Positions 43,914 through 51,628 of a stretch of DNA of 64,000 bases are shown here, piece after piece. Location: positions 1 through 64,000 of the forward strand of contig CBDURE010000001.1 of NCBI GenBank assembly GCA_965369605.1, given 5' to 3'. The notes beneath the pieces were generated by a model. That model was not told the DNA's origin. It did not search any database and worked only from the letters and a program-made list of their open reading frames with translations. This DNA is from JAGGVT01 sp965369605. GTDB taxonomy: Bacteria; JAJVIF01; JAGGVT01. How positions within the stretch are numbered: the stretch's first letter is position 1; each line of letters starts with the position of its first letter. The translations under genes and the position numbers were made by a program.

Positions 43914-44609
43914 TTAGACATCCATCAACGGCTGCAGAATTTCGATTATTTTTTCTTTCTCCATTGGGCCATCATACAGGCCGATAAAACCGCCGTTTTT
44001 ATCAAACACCATTTGCGACGGCACCTCCACGATATTCGCCATGCTGGTAAGTCCGACCTCCTTGTCAGTATCAACCGTTTCAAAATGGACTTTGCCGCCG
44101 ATGGATGATGCCACTTCATCCATTGCAGCGTCAGTTTCGTGGCCCTTGTCGCACCATTCAGCGCTGAAGTTTACAAAAGCGGGGATGTCTGTTGGGAGGT
44201 TCAGAGCGATAGCAACAAAATGAGCAAATCCACCCCTTTCAACATGAACGAGTTGCCCGTCATCCCGGACTAGAATGTTGATTGGCGGAACGGCATGGTG
44301 TGGGAAGTTAATCGCATTACACGCTTTAACCGTAGCCCAGCGAGTTTGCTCAAGGACATCCTCAAACACTTTTCCCGATTGCGCATCAGGTTCAATCTCG
44401 ATTGTGACTGTGAGTTCGATATCCGGTTTGCGCCACGCGACCTCGGTTATTTTTGCAGGATAATCTTCTGAGTGAAATGCCAATAACTTATTTTCAATTT
44501 TCTCTGTTGATTGGTCGAACGATTTATTCGCCGCGCACGAGATGCTTATTGCGCAGATGCAAAAAGCGAATGTAATCAGCCAATATGAATATTTTAGTAT
44601 TTTCATCAT
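43914..44609 (-). CDS. thioredoxin-fold lipoprotein with a single active-site cysteine
   Basis: The 231-residue product has a lipoprotein-type signal (ISISC, Cys25). The last 110 residues form a thioredoxin domain: PAFVNFSAEWCDKGHETD, VHFETVDTDKEVG, then VEVPSQMVFDKNGGFIGLYDG with the cis-Pro. The usual WCxxC is WCDKG, so only the first Cys is kept and disulfide exchange of the classic kind is unlikely. The region between signal and thioredoxin domain (about 35-140) is unassigned. It lies 4 bases downstream of the thiamine-binding-type gene and probably shares its transcript with that gene and the methyltransferase. Confidence 0.8.
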   Translation of the reverse strand: MMKILKYSYWLITFAFCICAISISCAANKSFDQSTEKIENKLLAFHSEDYPAKITEVAWRKPDIELTVTIEIEPDAQSGKVFEDVLEQTRWATVKACNAINFPHHAVPPINILVRDDGQLVHVERGGFAHFVAIALNLPTDIPAFVNFSAEWCDKGHETDAAMDEVASSIGGKVHFETVDTDKEVGLTSMANIVEVPSQMVFDKNGGFIGLYDGPMEKEKIIEILQPLMDV

Positions 44610-44613
44610 ATAC

Positions 44614-44862
44614 CTAATCAGGCACAGGGCATGCGTTTGATATTTTCAATGTCATTACGATTTGAGAATTTTCGCTAACTTTCTCAAATGCCTCCTGTAA
44701 TGCGGGAAACAGTTTATCGCTGTCCCCTGAAATGATACTGCTCATCTTTCCCGGTTCAATTTTGATTCCCTGTTTAATAAGAACATTGATCAGATCATTA
44801 ATTGCGGGTGACTGCGATTTCGCACCCAGTGTATAAAGGCTAATCTCAGCTTGTATTGTCAT
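44614..44862 (-). CDS. thiamine-binding (MTH1187/YkoF-type) family protein
   Basis: The 82-residue product, MTIQAEISLYTLGAK, followed by LINVLIKQGIKIEPGKMSSIISGDSDKLFPALQEAF and ending KISNACP, matches the small ferredoxin-fold 'thiamine_BP' family (formerly DUF77). The MSSIISGD and C-terminal SNACP segments are diagnostic. The family binds thiamine or related hydroxymethylpyrimidine compounds; the physiological role is not settled. Its ATG overlaps the stop of the methyltransferase gene by four bases (ATGA), so they are translationally coupled. Confidence 0.85.
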   Translation of the reverse strand: MTIQAEISLYTLGAKSQSPAINDLINVLIKQGIKIEPGKMSSIISGDSDKLFPALQEAFEKVSENSQIVMTLKISNACPVPD

Positions 44863-45524
44863 AGTTTCACTCTCCCGACAATAAATTCGCCCCAGTTGGC
44901 GTTTAGCATTTTGCCTATTGGTTCAGTTACGCAATTCAGCCATGATGCGGACAGCGGCACAAACGCGCAGACTTGAATTTCTGGCTTGCCGAACTGCGAC
45001 AGCATTTTACGAAATGAATCGATATCTGGCAGATGCGCATTTATATAAGTTTCTTTTTTTTCACGAATGCGCCTAGCGTTCAAAAGCCCGTTTCTATTCA
45101 GGCATCCGACCCAAAGGTATCCATCGCCTTTCACAAATTGCGCCATCGTGTTTAACGCCAATTGCGGGTCATGGGTAAATTCAATGGACGCCATCGCGCA
45201 CGCAATGTCGAACGAATTTTTCTCATAAGGCAATTTGAAAATATCCTCAACGTGAAATTCAGCGTTTGCGATATTTTTCGATTTCGCGATATCGACCATT
45301 TCCGGTGAGATGTCTATTCCTGTTACATGGAATCCATGAGCGGAGAAAAACGTACTCCAATGCCCTGTGCCTGAACCGACCTCAAGCATTTTGGGATGCT
45401 CTTTGGAAGGTGGCATCATTCGGACAACGGCGGATTTTTCAAGGCGGTCATAAATCCTGCCTTTTTCAGATTCATAGAATGAATCGTAGCTGCTGGCGAT
45501 ATTTCCAAAATCGAATAAGCTCAT
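44859..45524 (-). CDS. class I SAM-dependent methyltransferase
   Basis: The 221-residue product shows motif I MLEVGSGTGHWS, the acidic residue of motif II in VTGIDISPEMV, NAEFHVEDIFKLPYEKNSFDIACAMASIEF (motifs III-IV), and a motif V/VI-like GDGYLWVGCLN. It belongs to the broad UbiE/BioC-like group. The C-terminal part with 'VCAFVPLSASWLNCVTEPIGKMLN' suggests a lipophilic or small-molecule acceptor, but this is weak. It is first in an apparent three-gene unit with the thiamine-binding-type and thioredoxin-like genes. Confidence 0.85.
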   Translation of the reverse strand: MSLFDFGNIASSYDSFYESEKGRIYDRLEKSAVVRMMPPSKEHPKMLEVGSGTGHWSTFFSAHGFHVTGIDISPEMVDIAKSKNIANAEFHVEDIFKLPYEKNSFDIACAMASIEFTHDPQLALNTMAQFVKGDGYLWVGCLNRNGLLNARRIREKKETYINAHLPDIDSFRKMLSQFGKPEIQVCAFVPLSASWLNCVTEPIGKMLNANWGEFIVGRVKL

Positions 45525-45593
45525 TTTGAACGGAAAACCTTTTATCTAATCGCGGTTTATGATATATGATATTGCATTGTAAAAAAAGAATAG

Positions 45594-45706
45594 ATTCCGG
45601 GTCAAGCCCGGAATGACATTAGCTTGTCATTGCATAGTAGCTTGTCATTGCATAGCAGCTTGTCATTGCATAGTAGCTTGTCATTCCGGCGAAAGCCGGA
45701 ATCCAT
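45594..45706. repeat. palindromic element with internal 18-bp tandem repeat
   Basis: The outer parts are the palindromes ATTCCGGGTCAAGCCCGGAAT and ATTCCGGCGAAAGCCGGAAT. Between them three 18-bp units (AGCTTGTCATTGCATAGT) start at 45621, 45639 and 45657, with a partial fourth at 45675. The same 'GTCATTCCGG' elements occur at 59644-59732. Confidence 0.9.
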
Positions 45707-45750
45707 CCTTGTTCAGATGTATGTAAAAAGCAAAAGGACAGGAGCAGTCG

Positions 45751-47202
45751 ATGAAATTTGAATCACTGCAGGACTTTGTGGGATTCCTTGAATCAAAAGG
45801 TGAACTTATTCGGATATCCGAGGAGGTTGATCGTGACCTTGAGATAACCGAAATCACTGACCGTGTCTGCAAGTCGGACAACAACAAAGCGCTGCTTTTT
45901 GAAAACGTTCGAGGATTTGAAACTCCCGTACTGATGAACGCTTTCGGCTCATTCGACCGTATGGCGTGGGCGCTTGGAGTTGGGAATATAGATTCAATTG
46001 CGAATGAAATACAAGATTTGATCAATCAGGAAATCCCTGAAAGTTTATTGGATAAAGTTAAGCTGCTTCCGAAACTCGCGCAGTTCGCCCAGTTTACGCC
46101 AAAGGTTGTTAAATCAGCGCCGTGCCAGTTCATTGAAACCGAGCCTGACCTTGATGCAATCCCAATTCTTAAATGCTGGCCTGATGATGGCGGACGATTT
46201 ATCACGCTGCCTCTTGTTATAACCAAAGACCCTGACACGAAAATCCGCAATATGGGAATGTATCGCATGCAGGTTTATGATAAAACCACAACCGGCATGC
46301 ACTGGCATATTCACAAGGGGGGAGCATCGCATTTTGAAAAGAGTAAAAAAATGGGGATTGAACGCATGGAGGTAGCAGTCGCAATCGGCGCAGATCCCGC
46401 GACAATATACTCCGCGACCGCTCCACTGCCGGATGGAATCGATGAATTCCTCTTTGCCGGATTTTTGCGAAAACGTCCGGCTGAACTGGTTAAATGCAAA
46501 ACTGTAGATTTGGAAGTTCCCGCGAATGCCGAGTATATTCTTGAGGGTTATGTTGATACCAGCGAACTCAGGCGTGAAGGCCCATTCGGAGATCATACCG
46601 GATACTATTCGCTTGCGGATGATTATCCTGTGTTTCATGTAACGCACATGACGCATCGCGAAAACCCGATCTATCCCGCGACAGTAGTCGGCAAGCCTCC
46701 GATGGAGGATTGTTTCATGGGCAAAGCGACCGAACGCATTTTCCTCCCTCTTTTAAAATTAGCTCTGCCTGAAATTGTCGACATGAATCTGCCATTAGAA
46801 GGCGTTTTTCATAATCTCGCTTTTGTCTCGATTAAAAAATCATATCCCGCTCATGCGCGGAAAGTGGCAAGTGCAATCTGGGGCATGGGTCAGATGATGT
46901 TCACTAAGCTTATCGTCATCGTTGATGAGGATGTCGATGTGCAGAACACATCCGAGGTTTTATGGAAACTTGGAAACAACGTTTCTCCCGAACGAGACAC
47001 GATGATTGTCGAGGGGCCTTTGGATGCTCTCGATCACGCATCACCGCAGGCGAATTACGGGAGCAAAATGATGATTGACGCGACGAAAAAAACTCCGGAC
47101 GAGGGGCATAATCGCGAATGGCCTGATGCGATTACCATGAGCGATGATGTGAAAAAGCGCGTGGATGAGATTTGGGGCAAGCTGGGGTTGAATGATTATT
47201 AG
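45751..47202 (+). CDS. UbiD-family decarboxylase, probable MqnL
   Basis: The 483-residue product is a prenylated-FMN-dependent decarboxylase of the UbiD family. Evidence is MGMYRMQVYDKTTTGMHWHI (FMN/metal-binding region) and AVAIGADPATIYSATAPLP. REGPFGDHTGYYS follows, with the catalytic Glu, and then THRENPIYPATVVGKPPMED. Length fits the family. In futalosine-type menaquinone synthesis a UbiD homologue (MqnL) removes the 6-carboxylate from the prenylated naphthoate. The following menG, ubiX-like, ubiA-like and mqnE genes support that assignment, though aromatic-acid decarboxylation in general cannot be excluded. AGGAGC lies ahead of the ATG. Confidence 0.9.
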   Translation: MKFESLQDFVGFLESKGELIRISEEVDRDLEITEITDRVCKSDNNKALLFENVRGFETPVLMNAFGSFDRMAWALGVGNIDSIANEIQDLINQEIPESLLDKVKLLPKLAQFAQFTPKVVKSAPCQFIETEPDLDAIPILKCWPDDGGRFITLPLVITKDPDTKIRNMGMYRMQVYDKTTTGMHWHIHKGGASHFEKSKKMGIERMEVAVAIGADPATIYSATAPLPDGIDEFLFAGFLRKRPAELVKCKTVDLEVPANAEYILEGYVDTSELRREGPFGDHTGYYSLADDYPVFHVTHMTHRENPIYPATVVGKPPMEDCFMGKATERIFLPLLKLALPEIVDMNLPLEGVFHNLAFVSIKKSYPAHARKVASAIWGMGQMMFTKLIVIVDEDVDVQNTSEVLWKLGNNVSPERDTMIVEGPLDALDHASPQANYGSKMMIDATKKTPDEGHNREWPDAITMSDDVKKRVDEIWGKLGLNDY

Positions 47203-47214
47203 CGCCTTGCTTTT

Positions 47215-47330
47215 TCCCCCACCCCAGCCCTCCCCGCAAGCAGGGAGGGAGAATTTGTTATAACCGAATAGGGGGGAATGACACATTTTGTTTCCCCCCA
47301 CTTGTGGGGGAATTAAGGGGGGAAAGTGAA
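47215..47330. repeat. two GC-rich hairpin repeats between ubiD-type gene and menG
   Basis: CCCTCCCCGC / GCAGGGAGGG (47225-47250) and TTTCCCCCCA / TGGGGGAA (about 47291-47312) form hairpins of the kind found dispersed in many genomes. The second lies just upstream of the menG start. Confidence 0.7.
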
Positions 47331-47339
47331 TTACAAAAA

Positions 47340-48089
47340 ATGTCCAACGACGAATTCCTGAATAAAGCACTTGAACGCGATGAGGAGACAATCAGCGCGA
47401 TGTTTTCCCGCTCCGCGGATAAATACGATTTCCTCAATCACCTGCTTAGTTTGAATCTTGACAGGGGATGGCGTCGCGCGCTGGTTAATCGTTCCGGCTA
47501 TCAGAACTATGGCGATGATGTCCGCGTTCTCGATTTATGCACGGGTACCGGGGATGTCCTGTTCGAGTTTTTCAGGCGAAAGGATTTTGCAGGAAACGCA
47601 ATCGGGATTGATTTCGCAGTCGGGATGCTTGAAATCGCTGAAAGGAAATCTGTTAAAAAACGACTGAGTGATAGAATCCGCTTTATCGATGGCAACGCGC
47701 TTGATTTAAAATTCGAGGATGAATCGTTCGATTTGGTAACAATCGCATTTGGATTGCGAAACCTTGGCAGTCTTGAGCAGGGATTAAAAGAGGCGTTTAG
47801 AGTATTAAAACCAGGGGGGATATTTCTGTCGCTTGAATTTTTCAAGGCTGACAGGAGGTTTTCACGTTTGCTTTCTGACTGGTATATAAAAGGTGTAATT
47901 CCCGTTGTCGGCAGGATTGCAAGCGGTCAGCGCGGCGCGTATGATTATTTGCCGGCATCACGCGATGAGTTTCTTTCAGCATCGGAGTTCAACGCCAAAC
48001 TGAATGATGCCGGGTTTGTTAAAATCAATCATGGGTATTTTCTATTCAGAATCGCGGCGTTACATGTCGCGCATAAACAACGAGTATAG
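47340..48089 (+). CDS. menG: demethylmenaquinone methyltransferase (UbiE/MenG family)
   Basis: The 249-residue product is read from the ATG at 47340; a GTG at 47304 would translate the preceding repeat. It contains the family hallmarks YDFLNHLLSLNLDRGWRRAL near the N-terminus and motif I VLDLCTGTGDV. IGIDFAVGMLEIAERK, DESFDLVTIAFGLRNL and RVLKPGGIFLSLEF follow, and YDYLPASRDEFLS lies near the C-terminus. It adds the ring methyl group in the last step of menaquinone synthesis, using SAM. It ends two bases before the ubiX-type gene, so the two are in one operon. Confidence 0.95.
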   Translation: MSNDEFLNKALERDEETISAMFSRSADKYDFLNHLLSLNLDRGWRRALVNRSGYQNYGDDVRVLDLCTGTGDVLFEFFRRKDFAGNAIGIDFAVGMLEIAERKSVKKRLSDRIRFIDGNALDLKFEDESFDLVTIAFGLRNLGSLEQGLKEAFRVLKPGGIFLSLEFFKADRRFSRLLSDWYIKGVIPVVGRIASGQRGAYDYLPASRDEFLSASEFNAKLNDAGFVKINHGYFLFRIAALHVAHKQRV

Positions 48090-48091
48090 AT

Positions 48092-48676
48092 ATGAAAACT
48101 GATAAACAGAATGAACATCCACTTGTAGTTGCCATTACTGGAGCATCAGGAGCAATGTATGCCTGCCGTACGTGTGAGATGCTTCTTAAGGCTAACGCAT
48201 CCGTGCATCTTATAATCACAAAAACTGCTGAGGAGATTATTCAAACCGAACTATCATCTGAGAAATCTGATTATCTTCTCAACAGTAAAGACTTTATTCA
48301 TCACGACCCCAACACATTTTCAACGGAAATAGCATCCGGATCGAATCAGACTCTGGGAATGGTGATAATTCCAGCAAGCATGGGCACAGTGGGACGGATT
48401 GCGAACGGAACAAGCGATAATCTTGTCGCCCGAGTCGCGGACGTTCACTTAAAAGAAAAGCGAAAACTTGTGATAGTTCCACGTGAAACACCGTTGAATA
48501 GAATCCATCTGGAAAATCTGCTGAAACTAAACGATGCCGGAGCGTTGATTCTGCCGGCGATGCCATCGTTTTATTCGGGCGCTTCGACGATCGAAAATCT
48601 GATTGATACAGTGGTTGCTCGTGTGCTTGATTATTTGGAAATAAAGCATGATCTTGATGTTGGTTATATGAAATAA
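48092..48676 (+). CDS. UbiX-family flavin prenyltransferase, probable MqnM
   Basis: The 194-residue product has the flavin-binding start VVAITGASGAMYACRTCEML, then HLIITKTAEEII, and GMVIIPASMGTVGRIANGTSDNLVAR. RKLVIVPRETPLNRIHLENLL and ILPAMPSFYSGA, the prenyl-phosphate-binding region, complete the pattern. UbiX enzymes make the prenylated FMN cofactor needed by UbiD partners, and a UbiD-family gene lies 0.9 kb upstream in the same direction. In the futalosine route the pair corresponds to MqnL/MqnM. It is separated from the next gene by three bases. Confidence 0.92.
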   Translation: MKTDKQNEHPLVVAITGASGAMYACRTCEMLLKANASVHLIITKTAEEIIQTELSSEKSDYLLNSKDFIHHDPNTFSTEIASGSNQTLGMVIIPASMGTVGRIANGTSDNLVARVADVHLKEKRKLVIVPRETPLNRIHLENLLKLNDAGALILPAMPSFYSGASTIENLIDTVVARVLDYLEIKHDLDVGYMK

Positions 48677-48679
48677 GAC

Positions 48680-49543
48680 ATGTTTCAAAAACTTGGAAAG
48701 ATATTTTCAGATATCAAACTCGCGCACACAATTTTCGCGCTGCCGTTCGCGCTGTCGAGCGCGCATATTGCGTTTGATGGCAATTATGATTTTACAACGC
48801 TCGCTCTTATTCTTGTCTGCATGTTCACTGCTCGTTCAGCCGCGATGGCGTTTAATCGCTGGCTTGATCGCGATATCGACACAATTAACCCGCGTACGAA
48901 ATCGAGGTCGATTCCATCCGGCGTTGTCGCTCCGAAAACCATGCTCGGTTTCGTGATTTTCTGTTGTGTGATTTTTGTAATCACAACATGGTTTTTAAAT
49001 ATTCTTGCGTTCGTGCTTTCGCCTGTGGCTCTTGCAGTTGTGCTTGGATACTCATATTTCAAACGGTTTACATCGTGGTCGCATCTGGTTCTGGGTTTGA
49101 GCCTGGCAATAGCGCCGGTTGGCGCGTGGATTGCAATCCGGGGCGAGTTTGATATTTTACCTCTGATACTCGCTGCCGCGGTTATATTCTGGGTTGCGGG
49201 ATTCGATATTATCTACGCATGCCAGGACATTGAATTTGATTTGCGAATCGGGCTTCACTCAATTCCAAAGCGATTTGGAATAACAGGCGCTTTGGCGATT
49301 TCTTTGGTTTTTCATATTCTTACAATAGGATTATTCCTGCTATTTGGACATCTTGCCGGATGTGGGATAATTTATATGGGATTCATTGCCGTAATTGCGA
49401 TGATACTATTAGTGGAACACATGGTAGTGACTCCGAAAAGTTTGGAGCTTATCGGTGTCGCGTTTTTCACGCTGAACGGATTCGTGAGCATGTTGTTCTA
49501 TCTGGCAGTCATATTGGATAGTGGTTTCCACGGAGGCAGTTAA
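48680..49543 (+). CDS. mqnP: UbiA-like prenyltransferase, probable MqnP
   Basis: The 287-residue membrane protein has about eight hydrophobic helices. Both Asp-rich motifs of the UbiA superfamily are seen: NRWLDRDID (about 74-82), and DIIYACQDIEFD (about 176-187) in the second half. 'RTKSRSIPSG' after the first motif is also typical. It should attach a polyprenyl chain to 1,4-dihydroxy-6-naphthoate at the inner membrane. It lies between the ubiX-type gene and a VOC gene with almost no spacing (the next ATG follows its stop directly). Confidence 0.92.
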   Translation: MFQKLGKIFSDIKLAHTIFALPFALSSAHIAFDGNYDFTTLALILVCMFTARSAAMAFNRWLDRDIDTINPRTKSRSIPSGVVAPKTMLGFVIFCCVIFVITTWFLNILAFVLSPVALAVVLGYSYFKRFTSWSHLVLGLSLAIAPVGAWIAIRGEFDILPLILAAAVIFWVAGFDIIYACQDIEFDLRIGLHSIPKRFGITGALAISLVFHILTIGLFLLFGHLAGCGIIYMGFIAVIAMILLVEHMVVTPKSLELIGVAFFTLNGFVSMLFYLAVILDSGFHGGS

Positions 49544-49951
49544 ATGAAAGTAGCTTTCGATAATGTAACTTTCGCGGTCAGTGACATCGACAGCGCGCTT
49601 GACTTTTTCATTCACAAGCTTGGACTGAAAAAGGACAAAGTCTGGGACATCCCGGACATCAAGACAAAACTGGTTGAGGTGAAGGGGGATAATTTCACAA
49701 TCAAATTGATGCATGATGAACGCCGAATCGCCCGTGCGAGGGAATTGGGCGATGCGCCTGATTATCCGCTTGGGTACGCTCACATGGTTTTCAAGGTTGA
49801 TGATATTGATGTAACGTATCAAGACTTGGTAAGCCGTAATGTGATATTCAAAACTGAAATTATCGAGACTCCGGATGGCGCGAAACGAGCGTTTTTCGTG
49901 GGCCCCGATAATATTGAACTTGAAATAGTGCAGCATCCGGTTTCGGAGTAG
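49544..49951 (+). CDS. VOC-family (glyoxalase/dioxygenase fold) protein in the menaquinone operon
   Basis: The 135-residue protein has one pair of beta-alpha-beta-beta-beta modules. The first contains FDNVTFAVSDIDSALDFFIHKLGL; the second contains GYAHMVFKVDDIDVTYQDLVSRN and AFFVGPDNIELEIVQ. Metal ligands usual in this fold are His/Glu residues on the first and last strand. Here the last-strand Glu (IELEIV) and a His in the second module (GYAHMVF) are present, but the first module has FDNVTF instead of a His. The start codon follows the mqnP stop directly. Its substrate is unknown; it may act on a quinone precursor, which is inference from position. Confidence 0.85.
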   Translation: MKVAFDNVTFAVSDIDSALDFFIHKLGLKKDKVWDIPDIKTKLVEVKGDNFTIKLMHDERRIARARELGDAPDYPLGYAHMVFKVDDIDVTYQDLVSRNVIFKTEIIETPDGAKRAFFVGPDNIELEIVQHPVSE

Positions 49952-49961
49952 CCTGTAAACA

Positions 49962-50216
49962 ATGGCAAGGGAAACGATAGAAGATGTAAACGAAATCCTG
50001 GAGTTTGAGATCCCACCGCTAATCGGCGATGAGCGAATTCCGTACGGTTATCGCATTTTTGATTTCACCGCGATTGGCGTAAACGTGCTGTTCATGCTGC
50101 TTTGGGCAGTTGTGTGTTTAACAATCTGGGTTGCGATAAGCGCGCCATTTTTCATCATTCTCTGGCTGATTGCGACCCTGTTTGACATACTCTCCAAACC
50201 ATTCAGGAAAAATTGA
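49962..50216 (+). CDS. small membrane protein, function unknown
   Basis: The 84-residue product has a charged N-terminus (about 1-38; EILEFEIPPLIGDERIPYGYRIFDF) and one or two hydrophobic segments (about 40-75; VNVLFMLLWAVVCLTIWVAI and FFIILWLIATLF). A basic tail completes it. It starts ten bases after the VOC gene and closes this gene run. No family is recognised. It may be a membrane anchor or partner of the quinone-synthesis enzymes. Confidence 0.7.
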   Translation: MARETIEDVNEILEFEIPPLIGDERIPYGYRIFDFTAIGVNVLFMLLWAVVCLTIWVAISAPFFIILWLIATLFDILSKPFRKN

Positions 50217-50257
50217 TACGATTAATGAGAAACAGGCTACATTAGAACAAAGAAAAG

Positions 50258-50343
50258 AACCGAGCCCCGAACGTTAGTGAGGGGTAACCTTAAATCCTAA
50301 ATAATCCCCATTCATACCCCTCACTCACGTTCGGGGCTCGGTT
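50258..50343. repeat. MITE-like inverted repeat (29-bp arms)
   Basis: Arms 50258-50286 and 50315-50343 are inverted copies with one mismatch (AACCGAGCCCCGAACG on the left) around a 28-base AT-rich loop. The element fills the gap between the small membrane protein gene and mqnE. Confidence 0.9.
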
Positions 50344-50426
50344 ACAAATGAGTTTTTATTATAATAGCAATTATGCAACCCAGTGTTCATCCCCTGTAAC
50401 CTGACATCCCCTCGTCGGAAAAATGC

Positions 50427-50435
50427 TGGTATAAT
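50427..50435 (+). promoter_or_regulatory. extended -10 promoter for mqnE, predicting a leaderless transcript
   Basis: TGGTATAAT is a perfect extended -10 box. Its last base is nine bases before the mqnE ATG, so the transcription start would lie about three bases before the start codon. No Shine-Dalgarno sequence is present. Confidence 0.6.
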
Positions 50436-50444
50436 CACTCCATT

Positions 50445-51521
50445 ATGACAATCAATTCAGATTTAAAAACAATCGAACGCAAGGTTCAAGACGGCGAACG
50501 TTTAACCCGCGATGATGGCATCTCTCTTTATGAGTGCCGTGACATTGTGGAAATCGGGCGGCTTGCGAATATCGTTCGCCAAAAAAAACATGGCGACGTG
50601 GCGTATTACATAGTCAACAGCCATATCAACCATACGAATATCTGCGTCAACGGCTGCGGCTTTTGCGCCTTTTCAAGAGTGAAAGGGGAAAAGGGCGGGT
50701 ATGAAATGAAACTGGAGGAAGTTATTAAAGCGGCATCACCCGGCTATGATGAATTCCACATCGTGGGCGGATGCCATCCTGATTTGCCATATGAATACTA
50801 CCGTGAAATCATTCGTGAACTTAAAGCGCGCTATCCCGATACTGTAATGCAGGCGTACACTGCTGTTGAGATTGATCACATTGCGAAAATCGCAGGCATG
50901 AGCGCAGAGGAAACGCTGCGGGATTTGAAATCAGCCGGCCTTGATTCACTCCCCGGCGGCGGCGCGGAGGTTTTCAGCGAGAGAATCCGAAATAAATTAT
51001 TTCCTAAAAAGATTCCATCTGAAAGATGGCTTGAGATTCACGGAATCGCGCATCAGATGGGTATCCCCACAAACGCGACAATGCTGTACGGCCACATCGA
51101 AACGCCTGAAGAGAAGGTTGATCATTTTATCAGGCTGCGTGAACAGCAGGATAAAACAGGCGGATTCCTCGCTTTCATTCCTCTTGCGTTTCATCCTGAA
51201 AATACAAAACTCGACCATTTAAGCAACACATCCGGATATGAGGATTTGCGCGAACTTGCGATAAGCCGGTTAATGCTCGATAACTTCCCCCATATAAAGG
51301 CGTTCTGGATTATGATTGGGGAGAAACTAAGCCAGGTTTCTTTGTGGTTTGGAGTGGATGATGTTGATGGCACGGTCGAGCAGGAAAGAATAACGCATAT
51401 GGCTGGCGCGAAAACGCCGAAAAAACTCGCTGAGGATTTTCTTCGCAGTTTAATTAAACGCGCGGGATGCTGTCCCGTAAGGCGGGACACGCTTTATAAT
51501 ATAATCGAGGTTGATGATTGA
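50445..51521 (+). CDS. mqnE: aminofutalosine synthase
   Basis: The 358-residue radical SAM enzyme has the cluster motif C-x3-C-x2-C at Cys67, Cys71, Cys74 (NICVNGCGFCAF). Family-specific stretches follow: VGGCHPDLPYEYY, QAYTAVEIDHIAK, GLDSLPGGGAEVFSERIR, TNATMLYGHIETPEEKVDH and IPLAFHPENT, ending RLMLDNFPHIKAFW. These identify MqnE rather than MqnC. It joins chorismate-derived 3-[(1-carboxyvinyl)oxy]benzoate to SAM-derived adenosine, giving 6-amino-6-deoxyfutalosine. A TATAAT box nine bases before the ATG suggests its own leaderless mRNA, separate from the upstream genes, from which it is split by an inverted repeat. Confidence 0.95.
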   Translation: MTINSDLKTIERKVQDGERLTRDDGISLYECRDIVEIGRLANIVRQKKHGDVAYYIVNSHINHTNICVNGCGFCAFSRVKGEKGGYEMKLEEVIKAASPGYDEFHIVGGCHPDLPYEYYREIIRELKARYPDTVMQAYTAVEIDHIAKIAGMSAEETLRDLKSAGLDSLPGGGAEVFSERIRNKLFPKKIPSERWLEIHGIAHQMGIPTNATMLYGHIETPEEKVDHFIRLREQQDKTGGFLAFIPLAFHPENTKLDHLSNTSGYEDLRELAISRLMLDNFPHIKAFWIMIGEKLSQVSLWFGVDDVDGTVEQERITHMAGAKTPKKLAEDFLRSLIKRAGCCPVRRDTLYNIIEVDD

Positions 51522-51523
51522 TT

Positions 51524-51601
51524 GTAGGGGCGCCGCTTGCTGCGCCCCGGTGTGCCGCATTAGACATGGTAACTTCAGGGCGCAGCAAGCAGCGCCCCTA
51601 C
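51524..51601. repeat. MITE-like inverted repeat (24-bp arms)
   Basis: Arms 51524-51547 and 51578-51601 are inverted copies with one mismatch (GTAGGGGCGC outer ends, GCTTGCTGCGCCC inner) around 30 bases. It begins three bases after the mqnE stop and may act as a terminator between mqnE and the convergent gene. Confidence 0.9.
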
Positions 51602-51628
51602 GTAATCCTTATGATATTCATAAACACG

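Noticed and set aside
45621..45690. CRISPR-like array of short direct repeats
   Set aside because: The 18-bp units are adjacent with no spacers and are part of a palindromic element; no cas genes are nearby.
46114..46656. Minus-strand ORF of 180 codons
   Set aside because: It is antisense to the ubiD-type gene, whose family motifs are intact.
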